A stretch of 64,000 nucleotides of DNA from Oceanobacter mangrovi (GTDB taxonomy: Bacteria; Pseudomonadota; Gammaproteobacteria; Pseudomonadales; Oceanobacteraceae): positions 62,001-126,000 of the forward strand of contig NZ_JAHXZR010000014.1 of NCBI RefSeq assembly GCF_019740315.1, in the 5' to 3' direction. This document shows, in pieces, positions 44,725-53,893 of the stretch. The notes below the pieces were generated by a model that saw only the letters and a program-made list of their open reading frames with translations, ran no database searches and was not told the origin of the DNA. A program made the translations under genes and the position numbers. Every line of letters begins with the position of its first letter. The stretch's first letter is position 1.

Positions 44725-45654
44725 ATGTTTGCCGACTATACCTCCTCAGAGCTGCTCTCGATCTTTGCCATGCAAGGGTTTGCCGGTCTGATCCTGTTTT
44801 CTGTTTTTGTTCTGATGGCGCTTGGGCTGGCGATTATTTTTGGCCAGATGGGCGTGATCAATATGGCACACGGCGAGTTCATGATTCTCGGTGCCTACAT
44901 GACCTACCTGACCTCACACGTATTTGAAAACTACCTGCCTGCATCGATTTACGGCATGTATTTCTTTATTGCCATGGTGATCGCCTTTTTTGCTGCTGGC
45001 GCCCTTGGGGCCCTGGTGGAATGGGCCATGATTCGCCACCTCTACAAGCGTCCGCTGGATACCCTGCTGGCCACCTGGGGCCTGAGCCTGATTCTGCAGC
45101 AGCTGTATCGGACCATTTTTGGTACCCGCGAAGTAGGTGTCACCCTGCCCGACTGGCTGATGGGCTCCTATGCACTGAGTGATTCCATTGAAGTGCCAAT
45201 CAACGGCCTGTTCGTTATGGCGCTCACCGTAGTCGTGACCGTTGGCGTCTGGCTGATGATGCAGAAGTCCCGTCTCGGCAAACAAACCCGCGCCGTGGTG
45301 CAAAACCGTCCGATGGCGGCGGCAGTCGGTATTAATACCGCCAAAGTAGACCGCCTGACCTTTGCGCTTGGTTGTGGCATCGCGGGCATCGCCGGTTCCG
45401 CCTTCACCATGATTGGTTCCACCGGCCCGACATCCGGCCAGCTCTATATCGTCGATACCTTCCTGGTGGTGGTGTTTGGCGGTGCGTCGAGCCTGCTGGG
45501 AACGGTGGCGTCGGCATTCACCATTTCCCAGGCGCAATCGACCATGGAGTTTTTCCTCAGTGGCTCAATGGCCAAGGTTCTGACGCTGTTGGTGGTGGTC
45601 GGCATTCTGATGCTGCGTCCACAAGGCCTGTTCTCGCTGAAAATGCGCAAGTAA
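44725..45654 (+). CDS. urtB: ABC transporter permease UrtB
   Basis: 309 residues with about eight membrane segments in the branched-chain amino-acid / urea permease fold. FGQMGVINMAHGEFMILGAY (about 39-58) is typical of UrtB/LivH, as are the late FVVVFGGASSLLG-like and GSTGPTSGQLYIVDTFL segments. ATG 44725 follows GGGAGA. It forms the inner-membrane channel with UrtC. Ten bases separate it from urtC. Confidence 0.92.
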   Translation: MFADYTSSELLSIFAMQGFAGLILFSVFVLMALGLAIIFGQMGVINMAHGEFMILGAYMTYLTSHVFENYLPASIYGMYFFIAMVIAFFAAGALGALVEWAMIRHLYKRPLDTLLATWGLSLILQQLYRTIFGTREVGVTLPDWLMGSYALSDSIEVPINGLFVMALTVVVTVGVWLMMQKSRLGKQTRAVVQNRPMAAAVGINTAKVDRLTFALGCGIAGIAGSAFTMIGSTGPTSGQLYIVDTFLVVVFGGASSLLGTVASAFTISQAQSTMEFFLSGSMAKVLTLLVVVGILMLRPQGLFSLKMRK

Positions 45655-45664
45655 GGAGCTGACC

Positions 45665-46852
45665 ATGAATTCAATGATTTCCAATCTGTTTAGCCGTTAT
45701 CAGCTCACCCATATGTTGATTCTGGCGCTGCTGTTGGTGGTGGTATTGCCACTGAGCATGGATATTTTCCGCCTCAATCTGGTGGGCAAGTATCTGACCT
45801 ATTCGTTTGTCGCCATCGGCCTGGTGTTGTGCTGGGGCTACGGCGGCATTCTGAGCCTTGGCCAGGGGGTGTTCTTTGGTCTCGGCGGCTATTGCATGGC
45901 GATGTTCCTGAAGCTGGAAGCGTCAACGCCGGAAGCTACGGCGATTCAGTCCACCCCGGGGATTCCCGACTTTATGGACTGGAACCAGCTGACCGAACTG
46001 CCGTGGTTCTGGCAACCCTTCCACAGCTTTGGTTTTACCCTGCTGGCGATCATTGCGGTACCAGCCATCTTTGCCCTGATCGTTGCGGTGGCCATGTTCA
46101 AGCGCCGGGTTGGCGGTGTCTATTTCGCCATCATTACCCAGGCGGTGGCGGCCATCCTGACGATTCTGATTATTGGCCAGCAAGGCTTTACCGGCGGCGT
46201 TAACGGCATCACCGACCTGCGTACCCTGCACGGCTGGGATATCCGTACCGACAGCGCCAAGTACGTTCTCTACTTCGTCTGTGTGGCACTGCTGTTTGGT
46301 TGTCTGTTCGCTGCCAAATACGTCATCAACAGCAAGCTCGGCCGCTTGTTGGTGGCCATGCGTGAACGCGAGGACCGGGTGCGTTTTTCCGGCTACGACG
46401 TGTCGGCTTTCAAGATCTTTATTTTCTGTTTGGCAGCAGTGTTCTCCGCCATTGGTGGTGCCATGTTCACCCTTCAGGTGGGTTTTATGTCGCCCAGCTT
46501 TGTCGGCATCGTGCCGTCGATTGAAATGGTGATCTTCTGTGCGGTGGGCGGTCGCCTGTCCGTGCTGGGGGCGGTGTACGGCGCGCTGCTGGTGAATTTC
46601 GCCAAGACCACCTTCTCGGAATCCTTCCCGGAACTCTGGCTGTTCGCCATGGGCGCACTGTTTATCGGCGTGGTCATGGCCTTCCCGAACGGTCTGGCCG
46701 GCGTCTGGAGCAGCCAGGTTGAGCCGCGCATCAAGGCGCTGTTCAACAAGCCCGGCCGTACGACCCCGGCTGCCACTAACAGCACCAGCGCACCAGCAGC
46801 AACCCCAGCGGAATCCTTTAACCCGGAGGAGCCAAGCCATGCTCGAGGCTAA
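45665..46852 (+). CDS. urtC: ABC transporter permease UrtC
   Basis: The 395-residue second permease of the transporter has LCWGYGGILSLGQGVFFGLG (about 55-74) and VFFGLGGYCMAM, typical of UrtC/LivM. Its C-terminal tail is rich in Thr, Pro and Ala and probably lies in the cytoplasm. An AGGAG site precedes the ATG. Its 3' end overlaps urtD by 14 bases. Confidence 0.92.
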   Translation: MNSMISNLFSRYQLTHMLILALLLVVVLPLSMDIFRLNLVGKYLTYSFVAIGLVLCWGYGGILSLGQGVFFGLGGYCMAMFLKLEASTPEATAIQSTPGIPDFMDWNQLTELPWFWQPFHSFGFTLLAIIAVPAIFALIVAVAMFKRRVGGVYFAIITQAVAAILTILIIGQQGFTGGVNGITDLRTLHGWDIRTDSAKYVLYFVCVALLFGCLFAAKYVINSKLGRLLVAMREREDRVRFSGYDVSAFKIFIFCLAAVFSAIGGAMFTLQVGFMSPSFVGIVPSIEMVIFCAVGGRLSVLGAVYGALLVNFAKTTFSESFPELWLFAMGALFIGVVMAFPNGLAGVWSSQVEPRIKALFNKPGRTTPAATNSTSAPAATPAESFNPEEPSHARG

Positions 46853-47603
46853 CAAGCACATCGACCAGCAGGATTTTGTTCTGAGTATCGAAGGGCTGAC
46901 AGTGTCATTCGATGGCTTCAAAGCCGTCAACGACCTGTCGCTGTACGTCGAGGAACAGGAGATCCGCGTCATCATCGGCCCCAACGGAGCCGGTAAAACC
47001 ACCGTGCTGGATCTGATTTGTGGTCGCACCAAATCGACCGAAGGTTCGATCAAGTTCAAGGGCAAGGAGCTGACCCGCCTTAACGAGCACCAGATTGTGC
47101 ACGCTGGCGTCGGTCGCAAGTTCCAGAACCCGTCGATCTACGAAGACCTGACGGTGTTCGAGAACCTCGAACTGTCCTACCCGCGCGGTCGCAATGTCTG
47201 GGGGGCGCTGACCTTCAAGCGCGACCAGGCGGTAATCAGCAAGGTGGAGGAAATTGCTGAAATGATTTTCCTCGGCGACAAGCTGGATATGAACACCGAC
47301 CTGCTCAGCCACGGTCAGAAACAATGGCTGGAAATCGGCATGTTGCTGATCCAGGACCCGGAACTGCTGATGCTGGACGAACCGGTCGCCGGCATGTCGG
47401 TGGCGGAACGCCAGCAAACTGCGGCGCTGCTGCAACGCATTACCAAAGACCGCTCGGTGCTGGTGATTGAACACGACATGCAGTTTGTCGCCGATATCGC
47501 CGACCGCGTCACCGTGCTGCACCAGGGCAAGGTGCTGTCCGAAGGTTCGATGGAACGGGTGCAGAACGATCCCAAAGTCATCGAAGTGTATCTCGGCCAC
47601 TGA
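46839..47603 (+). CDS. urtD: ABC transporter ATP-binding protein UrtD
   Basis: 254 residues from ATG 46839, preceded by GGAGGAG. Walker A is GPNGAGKTT (about 48-56), the signature LSHGQKQWLEIG is a His variant of LSGGQ typical of UrtD, and Walker B is LLMLDEPVAGMS. It pairs with UrtE to energise uptake. An in-frame extension upstream to 46719 lies inside urtC and was discarded. Confidence 0.93.
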   Translation: MLEANKHIDQQDFVLSIEGLTVSFDGFKAVNDLSLYVEEQEIRVIIGPNGAGKTTVLDLICGRTKSTEGSIKFKGKELTRLNEHQIVHAGVGRKFQNPSIYEDLTVFENLELSYPRGRNVWGALTFKRDQAVISKVEEIAEMIFLGDKLDMNTDLLSHGQKQWLEIGMLLIQDPELLMLDEPVAGMSVAERQQTAALLQRITKDRSVLVIEHDMQFVADIADRVTVLHQGKVLSEGSMERVQNDPKVIEVYLGH

Positions 47604-47627
47604 GCCAGCCGAACGAGGAAACCAACA

Positions 47628-48317
47628 ATGTTGCAACTCACTGATTACAGCGTCGCCTACGGTCAGAGCGATGTGATTCGCGGCCTCAACCTCGAAGTTG
47701 GCGACGAGGAAATCGTCGCTGTACTGGGCCGCAACGGCATGGGCAAAACCACCTTGATGAAGTCGCTGATTGGCATGATTCCGAGCAAGTCCGGCGACTG
47801 CCAGCTCGACGGCACCAGCCTGATACCGCTGCAAAGCCACCAGCGCGTGGCTGCCGGGCTCGGTTTTGTACCCCAGGGTCGGATGATCTTCTCGACCATG
47901 ACGGTGAAGGAAAACATCGAAACCGGCCTGACTTCCACGGGCAGCAACCAGATCCCGGAGGACCTCTACGAGATGTTCCCGGTATTGAAGGAAATGCAGC
48001 ACCGCCGTGGCGGCAACCTCTCGGGCGGCCAGCAACAGCAGCTTGCCATCGCACGGGCGTTAGCCAGCAATCCCGGTGTATTGCTGCTGGATGAACCAAC
48101 CGAAGGCATCCAGCCCAGCATCATCAAGGAGATGGCCCGCACCCTGCGCAAGATCCGCGATCAGCGCAAGCTCGCCATCATCGTTTCCGAACAGGTGCTC
48201 AGTTTCGCCCTCGATGTGGCCGACCGCATCCTGGTGATCGAAAAAGGCAACATAGTGCTGGACGTACCAGCCAGCGAGGCGGACCAGACCATGATTTCCA
48301 AATACCTGTCGGTATAG
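47628..48317 (+). CDS. urtE: ABC transporter ATP-binding protein UrtE
   Basis: The 229-residue protein has Walker A GRNGMGKTT (about 34-42), signature LSGGQQQQLAIARAL and Walker B VLLLDEPTEGIQPS, the last being the usual UrtE wording. It completes the transporter. The 139-bp gap to the formamidase gene has a small GGCAC/GTGCC hairpin but no obvious terminator, so read-through into fmdA is likely. Confidence 0.93.
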   Translation: MLQLTDYSVAYGQSDVIRGLNLEVGDEEIVAVLGRNGMGKTTLMKSLIGMIPSKSGDCQLDGTSLIPLQSHQRVAAGLGFVPQGRMIFSTMTVKENIETGLTSTGSNQIPEDLYEMFPVLKEMQHRRGGNLSGGQQQQLAIARALASNPGVLLLDEPTEGIQPSIIKEMARTLRKIRDQRKLAIIVSEQVLSFALDVADRILVIEKGNIVLDVPASEADQTMISKYLSV

Positions 48318-48456
48318 GCATCTGACGGTGTAATTCCAGACCCCAACCCAACCCGAATTTAAATCCGGCGGTGACCGGAGGGGCACGGTCGTGCCTGCAA
48401 ACAGCCACCGCCAACCTGCAAAGCCTCAATGGCCTTGGCAATTAAGGAGCTAAACC

Positions 48457-49689
48457 ATGACTGATACCATCATCAAGATTGATCTTAACCAATCCGCCTA
48501 CGACAACGACTGCGTTCACAATCGCTGGCACCCGGACATTCCCATGGTGGCCACGGTTAAACCTGGCGATGACTTTATTGTTGAGTGTTACGACTGGACC
48601 GGTGGCCAGATCAAGAACAACGATGACGCCGCAGATATCCGCGACGTCGACCTCACCCAGGTGCATTTCCTGTCTGGCCCGATTGCCGTAGAAGGTGCCG
48701 AGCCTGGCGACCTGCTGGAAGTAGACATTCTCGATATCGGTGCATTTGACGAGCAACAGTGGGGTTTCAACGGCTTCTTTGCCAAGAAAAACGGCGGCGG
48801 CTTCCTCACCGACTACTTCCCGGAAGCACAGAAATCGATCTGGGACTTCAACGGTATCTACACCAAGTCCCGCCATGTTCCCGGCGTTGAATTCGCCGGT
48901 ATCCTGCACCCGGGGCTGATCGGCTGTCTGCCGTCCCGCGACATGCTGGATATGTGGAACAAGCGCGAGAAAGAACTGTTCGACACCGATCCGGAGCGCG
49001 AACCAACACTGGCCTGCCTGCCCTACGCCGACACCGCCCATATGGGTCGCCTGCAAGGTGACGAACGGGCCGCCGCGGCCGCTGAAGGCGCCCGTACCGT
49101 GCCGCCACGCGAGCACGGCGGTAACTGTGACATCAAGGACCTGACCCGCGGTGCCAAAGTGTACTTCCCGGTTTACGTCGACGGCGCTGGCCTGTCGGTG
49201 GGCGATTTGCACTTCAGCCAGGGTGATGGCGAAATCACCTTCTGTGGTGCGATTGAAATGACTGGCTGGATTCACATGCGCGTCAACCTGATCAAGGACG
49301 GCATGGCCAAATACCAGATCAAGAACCCGATCTTCAAGCCGAGCCCAATGGTGCCGAAGTACGACGACTACCTGATCTTTGAAGGTATCTCAGTGGACGA
49401 CGACGGCAAGCAGCACTTCCTCGACACCAGTCTGGCCTATCAACAGGCCTGTATGAACGCCATCAAGTACCTGACCCAGTTTGGTTACACCGAAGCACAA
49501 GGCTACGCAATCATTGGCTGTGCGCCGATTCAGGGGCATATCAGTGGCGTTGTCGACGTACCGAACTCCTGCGCCACCCTGTGGTTGCCGACCGACATCT
49601 TCGAGTTCGACATCAAGCCGAACGCCAACGGCCCGGTCAAACACCTGGATGGCTCCATCGACATTCCGAAGGCCCCGGATCTCGACTGA
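48457..49689 (+). CDS. fmdA: Formamidase/acetamidase (FmdA family)
   Basis: The 410-residue protein closely follows the formamidase FmdA of Methylophilus in length and motifs: HNRWHPDIPMVATVKPGD (about 22-39), ECYDWTGGQI, then AEPGDLLEVDILDIG and GLIGCLPSRDML. It hydrolyses formamide to formate and ammonia in the cytoplasm, perhaps also other short amides. It follows the transporter genes on the same strand with an AAGGAG site before the ATG. No urease genes are in the window. Confidence 0.93.
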   Translation: MTDTIIKIDLNQSAYDNDCVHNRWHPDIPMVATVKPGDDFIVECYDWTGGQIKNNDDAADIRDVDLTQVHFLSGPIAVEGAEPGDLLEVDILDIGAFDEQQWGFNGFFAKKNGGGFLTDYFPEAQKSIWDFNGIYTKSRHVPGVEFAGILHPGLIGCLPSRDMLDMWNKREKELFDTDPEREPTLACLPYADTAHMGRLQGDERAAAAAEGARTVPPREHGGNCDIKDLTRGAKVYFPVYVDGAGLSVGDLHFSQGDGEITFCGAIEMTGWIHMRVNLIKDGMAKYQIKNPIFKPSPMVPKYDDYLIFEGISVDDDGKQHFLDTSLAYQQACMNAIKYLTQFGYTEAQGYAIIGCAPIQGHISGVVDVPNSCATLWLPTDIFEFDIKPNANGPVKHLDGSIDIPKAPDLD

Positions 49690-49758
49690 TCCTGTAACCA
49701 ACCCCACTGACGGCTGGCCAGGCCCGCCGTCAGTCCGACTTTTGATGAGGAAACCGCC

Positions 49759-50145
49759 ATGCCGATGTACGAATATAAATGCCCGCACCACGGCGTATTT
49801 CAGGAACTGGCTCCGATGCAGCAGCACGACCAGCCAAAACCCTGCCCGCAGTGCCAGACCGTTTCAGCACGGGTGATTGTGCTGCCACCGGAAATTGCCC
49901 GGGTATTGAGAGAAACCCGCGCGGCGATGGAACGTAATGAAAAAGCCCGTGAAAGCCCGGATGTGATGACCGCCGGACAATACCGGGAACGGGAAGAGGA
50001 GCGTCAGGCCCGTGCCGCCGTAGAGCACAGGCACCACTCAGGCTGTGGCTGCAATCAGGGCAAAAAGCGCAAAAGCAACCTGATGTACACCGCCGAAGGC
50101 AACAAGATGTTCCCCGGCATGCGGCCGTGGATGATCAGCCATTGA
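49759..50145 (+). CDS. fmdB: FmdB-family zinc-ribbon protein
   Basis: The 128-residue protein has an N-terminal zinc ribbon (MPMYEYKCPHHGVF ... CPQCQ: Cys8 and His11 with the CPQC pair), the FmdB regulatory-protein signature. A polar middle and a second His/Cys cluster (HHSGCGCNQG) follow. FmdB is thought to regulate the formamidase locus. Its position directly after fmdA is the standard arrangement. Confidence 0.9.
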   Translation: MPMYEYKCPHHGVFQELAPMQQHDQPKPCPQCQTVSARVIVLPPEIARVLRETRAAMERNEKARESPDVMTAGQYREREEERQARAAVEHRHHSGCGCNQGKKRKSNLMYTAEGNKMFPGMRPWMISH

Positions 50146-50221
50146 TAACAGCCTGGCAGCATTCACCGCCGTATGGATTTTGGAGCAAGCCCGAAGCAAC
50201 GGCGGGCATCCTGCCGGTTGA

Positions 50222-51076
50222 TCAGGGCCGCCAGATAATCCGTTCCCACAGCACCCGGAACCGGACTTCTGGCACCACAAAACAAAACGGCTGCCCTTCG
50301 ACACCGAGCTGCTCAAGCAACGCACCGGCACGAAACTCCAGGCACTCGCACGCAATGACCTCATCCAGCGGGATCGGCAAGTCAATCCCCGCCTGAGCGA
50401 GCATACCGGTGTCTGAGACAGCACAAATCGCCGAGTCCTGCTGGGTCAATGCCGCCACCGCCTCGGACCAGGATGGATAGAAAGCTTCAAACCCGGCAGG
50501 CAGCTTCGGCGTTTCGCAAGGGCGAACGCGGGAATACAACTCCGGAGCACTACCACTGGCAGCGGTAATTTCCGTCAGATATTCATCGCCCCGCTGCTGA
50601 TGCAAAAACGAATTCGCCAGATGGGAAGGCAAGGCATCACTGAACACCCGGCTCCCCACGGCGTAGGCCAGGTTATCAAATACATTACGGATAAAAACCA
50701 CCACTCCGGCAGCCGGGCCAAGCCCGTTGGCAGAGTTGACATAAAAACGCCAGTTACTTTGCAGGGGCGATGGCATCCACTTACGCACCGCAGACGCCGG
50801 ACCAAAGTGGCCATGCTGATAGGAAAGGATAGTCAGAATGGTTTTATTACCCACAGATACCAACTCAACCCCCGCCGGCACTGCCGCCTGGGCCAGTGGC
50901 AAAGGCACCACCCAGTTGAGATAGACAACCGTGCTCACGTCACTTTGCAGCTGCAGAAATGGCAAGCGGGAAAGCACTGCACGCCGTATTGCTGCCAGTC
51001 GACTGGAGTTTGCCAGCCAGTTGAATACGGCGGTCATCATTCCCCCGCGAGGGGTTACAAAGCGGTTCGAAGTCAT
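50222..51076 (-). CDS. DUF2071-like protein
   Basis: 284 residues from ATG 51076 (MTSNRFVTPRGG). The pattern WVVPLPLAQAAVPAGVELVS, then ILTILSYQHGHFGPAS, resembles DUF2071 (YqjF-like) acetoacetate-decarboxylase-fold proteins. No signal peptide or membrane helices. It is divergent from the AraC gene at 51335. Function is unknown and the domain call is by pattern only. Confidence 0.5.
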   Translation of the reverse strand: MTSNRFVTPRGGMMTAVFNWLANSSRLAAIRRAVLSRLPFLQLQSDVSTVVYLNWVVPLPLAQAAVPAGVELVSVGNKTILTILSYQHGHFGPASAVRKWMPSPLQSNWRFYVNSANGLGPAAGVVVFIRNVFDNLAYAVGSRVFSDALPSHLANSFLHQQRGDEYLTEITAASGSAPELYSRVRPCETPKLPAGFEAFYPSWSEAVAALTQQDSAICAVSDTGMLAQAGIDLPIPLDEVIACECLEFRAGALLEQLGVEGQPFCFVVPEVRFRVLWERIIWRP

Positions 51077-51334
51077 AACGTCATCCTTGAGTAATGACAG
51101 CAAGATACGGATCAGAAGTGTTGTTTGTAAACAGCAACCCGCGGCCCGCTTTTTGCGTTAGCTATTTAGCTACCTGTTTTGCCAGATACAGGCTGGTTTT
51201 CTGCACTAAAACAACGCCTTGATGCATCTGCCGCACGGATATGGGCATAGAGAAATGGACGCCACGTCATCAGGACTGTCAGGGCACCGTCGCCCAAACG
51301 GATCATTCTGGCCCGATGCGAGATCAGCAGTACG
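51077..51334. promoter_or_regulatory. Divergent region upstream of the first AraC regulator
   Basis: This 258-bp region contains TAGCTATTTAGCTA (51159-51172), two TAGCTA palindromes two bases apart, a possible operator. Nothing else stands out. Confidence 0.35.
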
Positions 51335-52336
51335 ATGAACAGTCATTTCGAGATGCATTCCAGTTCCGACGTCCGCAATCTGTTGTCAGACTTTGAGGTC
51401 TTTCGTACCCGTGATCACGATGAAGCGCGGGAATGGGGCCGCAAGGTGTTCTGCGACAATTCTCTTGAATACCTGTCATCCGATGATCTCAACGCCTACC
51501 TCTATTATCGCAAGGTCGGCGACGTTGGCCTTGGCCGTATGAGTTATGGGGCAGAAGTGATTATTTCACCGGCCGAGCTGCACTCCTTTGTGCTGTTTCA
51601 GCTACCGATTCATGGCCGGGAGCAAACGACCCAGCGCGGTGTGGTTACCGAAACCCGTCCCGGCGTCGGCAACTTTATTAACAGTAACAGCCCGTCCCGG
51701 GTACACCACGACGACAACACGGAAAAGCTGATTGTACGGATCGAACGAGCGACGCTGGAACAGCACTGCCAGAGCTTTATTGGTCGCAGCCTGAATCAGC
51801 CGCTGGAGTTTGACGCTCGTATGGACATGTCCAACCCAGCGGGGCACAGCTGGATGCGAACCCTGCGTTGGGCCTATGACATGCTGTCGATCCCCGATCT
51901 GAGCATGTCTCCTATCGTCGAAAAGCAGATCGAGCAGTCGGTTCTTGCCATGGCGCTGAGCTGTCAGCCACACAGTTTCAGCCAATTACTGACACAGCGA
52001 GAGCCACTGATTGCACCGGCGTTTGTACGCCGCGCCCAGGACTTTATTGCCGCCAATGCCAGCAATCCAATCAGCGTATCCGACATCGCCCGCGAGGTCG
52101 GTGTCAGCAGCCGCTCGTTATACGACGGCTTTCAACGCTACGCCCAGACCACCCCCAACCAGTTCATCCGGGAATTCCGGCTGCAACGGGTACGCGAAGA
52201 GCTGCTCGGCAGCTGTGCCAGCCAGACGACGATTACCCAGGTCGCACTGCAATGGGGATTTGGCCATCTCGGCCATTTCACCACAGCCTATAAAAAACGC
52301 TTTGGTGAAACGCCGTCGCAAACCCTCGCCCGTTAA
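51335..52336 (+). CDS. AraC-family transcriptional regulator
   Basis: The 333-residue protein has an N-terminal cupin-like effector domain (about 20-200) of the type found with aromatic-catabolism activators. The C-terminal double helix-turn-helix is ISVSDIAREVGVSSRSLYDG and ITQVALQWGFGHLGHF, ending KKRFGETPSQTL. It lies 139 bp upstream of the CarAa-like oxygenase on the same strand and shares its effector-domain layout with the AraC gene on the other side of that oxygenase. It probably activates the oxygenase or downstream cluster genes. Confidence 0.9.
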   Translation: MNSHFEMHSSSDVRNLLSDFEVFRTRDHDEAREWGRKVFCDNSLEYLSSDDLNAYLYYRKVGDVGLGRMSYGAEVIISPAELHSFVLFQLPIHGREQTTQRGVVTETRPGVGNFINSNSPSRVHHDDNTEKLIVRIERATLEQHCQSFIGRSLNQPLEFDARMDMSNPAGHSWMRTLRWAYDMLSIPDLSMSPIVEKQIEQSVLAMALSCQPHSFSQLLTQREPLIAPAFVRRAQDFIAANASNPISVSDIAREVGVSSRSLYDGFQRYAQTTPNQFIREFRLQRVREELLGSCASQTTITQVALQWGFGHLGHFTTAYKKRFGETPSQTLAR

Positions 52337-52475
52337 TTGGACAAATGCTCCAAATTCTCCATCAGTCACTTTTCTGCACGAACGGGATAACCTCTGCCGA
52401 AATGGGAGTGCTGGCCAAGGCTGCGATTCCTAGCATGACATCACAACCTCAAACGTGATTAGCCGGGGATTTACC

Positions 52476-53810
52476 ATGTCAGACCAGCCTATTGTTCGCC
52501 GTCGTGTCGTCAACAGCAGCATCAGCGAAAGTCGCGTCAACGACGACCAGACCCAAAGCCAGTATCAGCCATACAAAGACGCTGCCTGGGGTTTCATCAA
52601 CCACTGGTATCCTGCCCTGTTCAGCGAAGAACTGGCGGAAGACGCCGTTGAAGGCATCCAGATTTGTGGTATTCCGATCGTTCTGCGCCGCGTCAACGGT
52701 AAGGTCTTTGCGCTCAAGGACCAGTGTGTCCACCGTGGTGTACGGCTGTCTGAAAAGCCCATGTGCTTCAACAAGAAAACCATTTCCTGCTGGTATCACG
52801 GCTTTACTTTCGACCTTGAAAACGGCGACCTGACGACCATCGTTGCCAACCCGCAAGACAAGCTGATTGGCACCACCGGGATTACCCCTTACCCGGTCGA
52901 AGAAGTCGCCGGTATGATTTTCGTATTCGTGCGTGACGACAACTTCCCACTACCAGACGTACCACCGCTCTCCGAAGACCTGCCATTCCGCTTCCCGGAA
53001 AACAGCGAACGCTTCCCTCACCCATTGTGGCCAGCCTCCCCCAGCCTGCTGGATGACAACGCGGTTGCAATGGGAATTCACCGCACCGGCTACGGCAACT
53101 GGCGAATCGCCTGTGAGAATGGCTTCGACAACGCCCACATTCTGGTACACAAGGACAACACCATCGTCCACGCCATGGAATGGGTACTGCCACTCGGTAT
53201 CCTGCCGGTCGATGATGAATGCATTACCGTGGTCGAAGACGATCAGGGCCCCAAAGGCATGATGCAGTGGCTGTTTACCGACAAATGGGCACCGGTACTG
53301 GAAAACGAAGAGCTGGGGCTCAAGGTTGAAGGCGTCAATGGCCGCGCCTATCGCACCTCGGTCGTCCTGCCGGGGGTATTGATGGTAGAAAACTGGCCGG
53401 GCGAGCACATGGTGCAGTACGAATGGTATGTGCCAATCACTGACGACACCCATGAATACTGGGAAGTGATCGTGCGAGTGTGTGATACCCCGGAAGCACT
53501 GGAAAAACACGCCTACCGCTTCGAACGGGTGTACAAGCCACTCGCTTTGCATGGCTTCAACGACTGTGACCTCTACGCCCGCGAAGCCATGCAGGATTTC
53601 TATACCGACGGCACCGGCTGGGATGACGAACAACTGGTGAGTACCGATATTTCCCCCATCACCTGGCGCAAGCTGGCATCCCGCTGGAACCGTGGTATCG
53701 CCAAACCGGCCCGCGGCGTTACCGGTGCCCGCAAGGACACCAGTATCCGCTTTATGAAAACGGCTGAAGGTAAACCACCAGCCTACAAGGTTGAAAAAAT
53801 CGAAGACTGA
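52476..53810 (+). CDS. CarAa-like Rieske oxygenase, terminal component
   Basis: 444 residues from ATG 52476. Rieske ligands are Cys84-x-His86 and Cys105-x2-His108. The mononuclear iron site is in ENGFDNAHILVHKD, with His221 and His225 and Asp218 as bridge. The later FNDCDLYAREAM supplies the carboxylate ligand. The wording NHWYPALFSEEL, LPGVLMVENWP and YVPITDDTHEYW parallels carbazole 1,9a-dioxygenase CarAa, a single-subunit angular dioxygenase. It should take electrons from a reductase such as the one at 60338. The inferred substrate is an aromatic or heteroaromatic ring. Confidence 0.9.
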   Translation: MSDQPIVRRRVVNSSISESRVNDDQTQSQYQPYKDAAWGFINHWYPALFSEELAEDAVEGIQICGIPIVLRRVNGKVFALKDQCVHRGVRLSEKPMCFNKKTISCWYHGFTFDLENGDLTTIVANPQDKLIGTTGITPYPVEEVAGMIFVFVRDDNFPLPDVPPLSEDLPFRFPENSERFPHPLWPASPSLLDDNAVAMGIHRTGYGNWRIACENGFDNAHILVHKDNTIVHAMEWVLPLGILPVDDECITVVEDDQGPKGMMQWLFTDKWAPVLENEELGLKVEGVNGRAYRTSVVLPGVLMVENWPGEHMVQYEWYVPITDDTHEYWEVIVRVCDTPEALEKHAYRFERVYKPLALHGFNDCDLYAREAMQDFYTDGTGWDDEQLVSTDISPITWRKLASRWNRGIAKPARGVTGARKDTSIRFMKTAEGKPPAYKVEKIED

Positions 53811-53893
53811 TTCTGGCAATTCCACCTCAGACTGCCAGAGCGCCGCCAGCCTCACCGCTGGCGGCATTGCAGACCACAGACAGGAGCACAGAT

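Noticed and set aside
45923-47119. Long minus-strand frame antisense to urtC/urtD
   Set aside because: It is a mirror of well-supported permease and ATPase genes; the high G+C third-position pattern keeps the opposite frame open.
46905-48035. Long minus-strand frame antisense to urtD/urtE
   Set aside because: Same reason: Walker motifs and signatures on the plus strand prove the coding strand.
48318-48456. Possible riboswitch (guanidine or similar) before fmdA
   Set aside because: Only a short GGCAC/GTGCC hairpin is visible; none of the conserved motifs of known nitrogen-related riboswitches was recognised.
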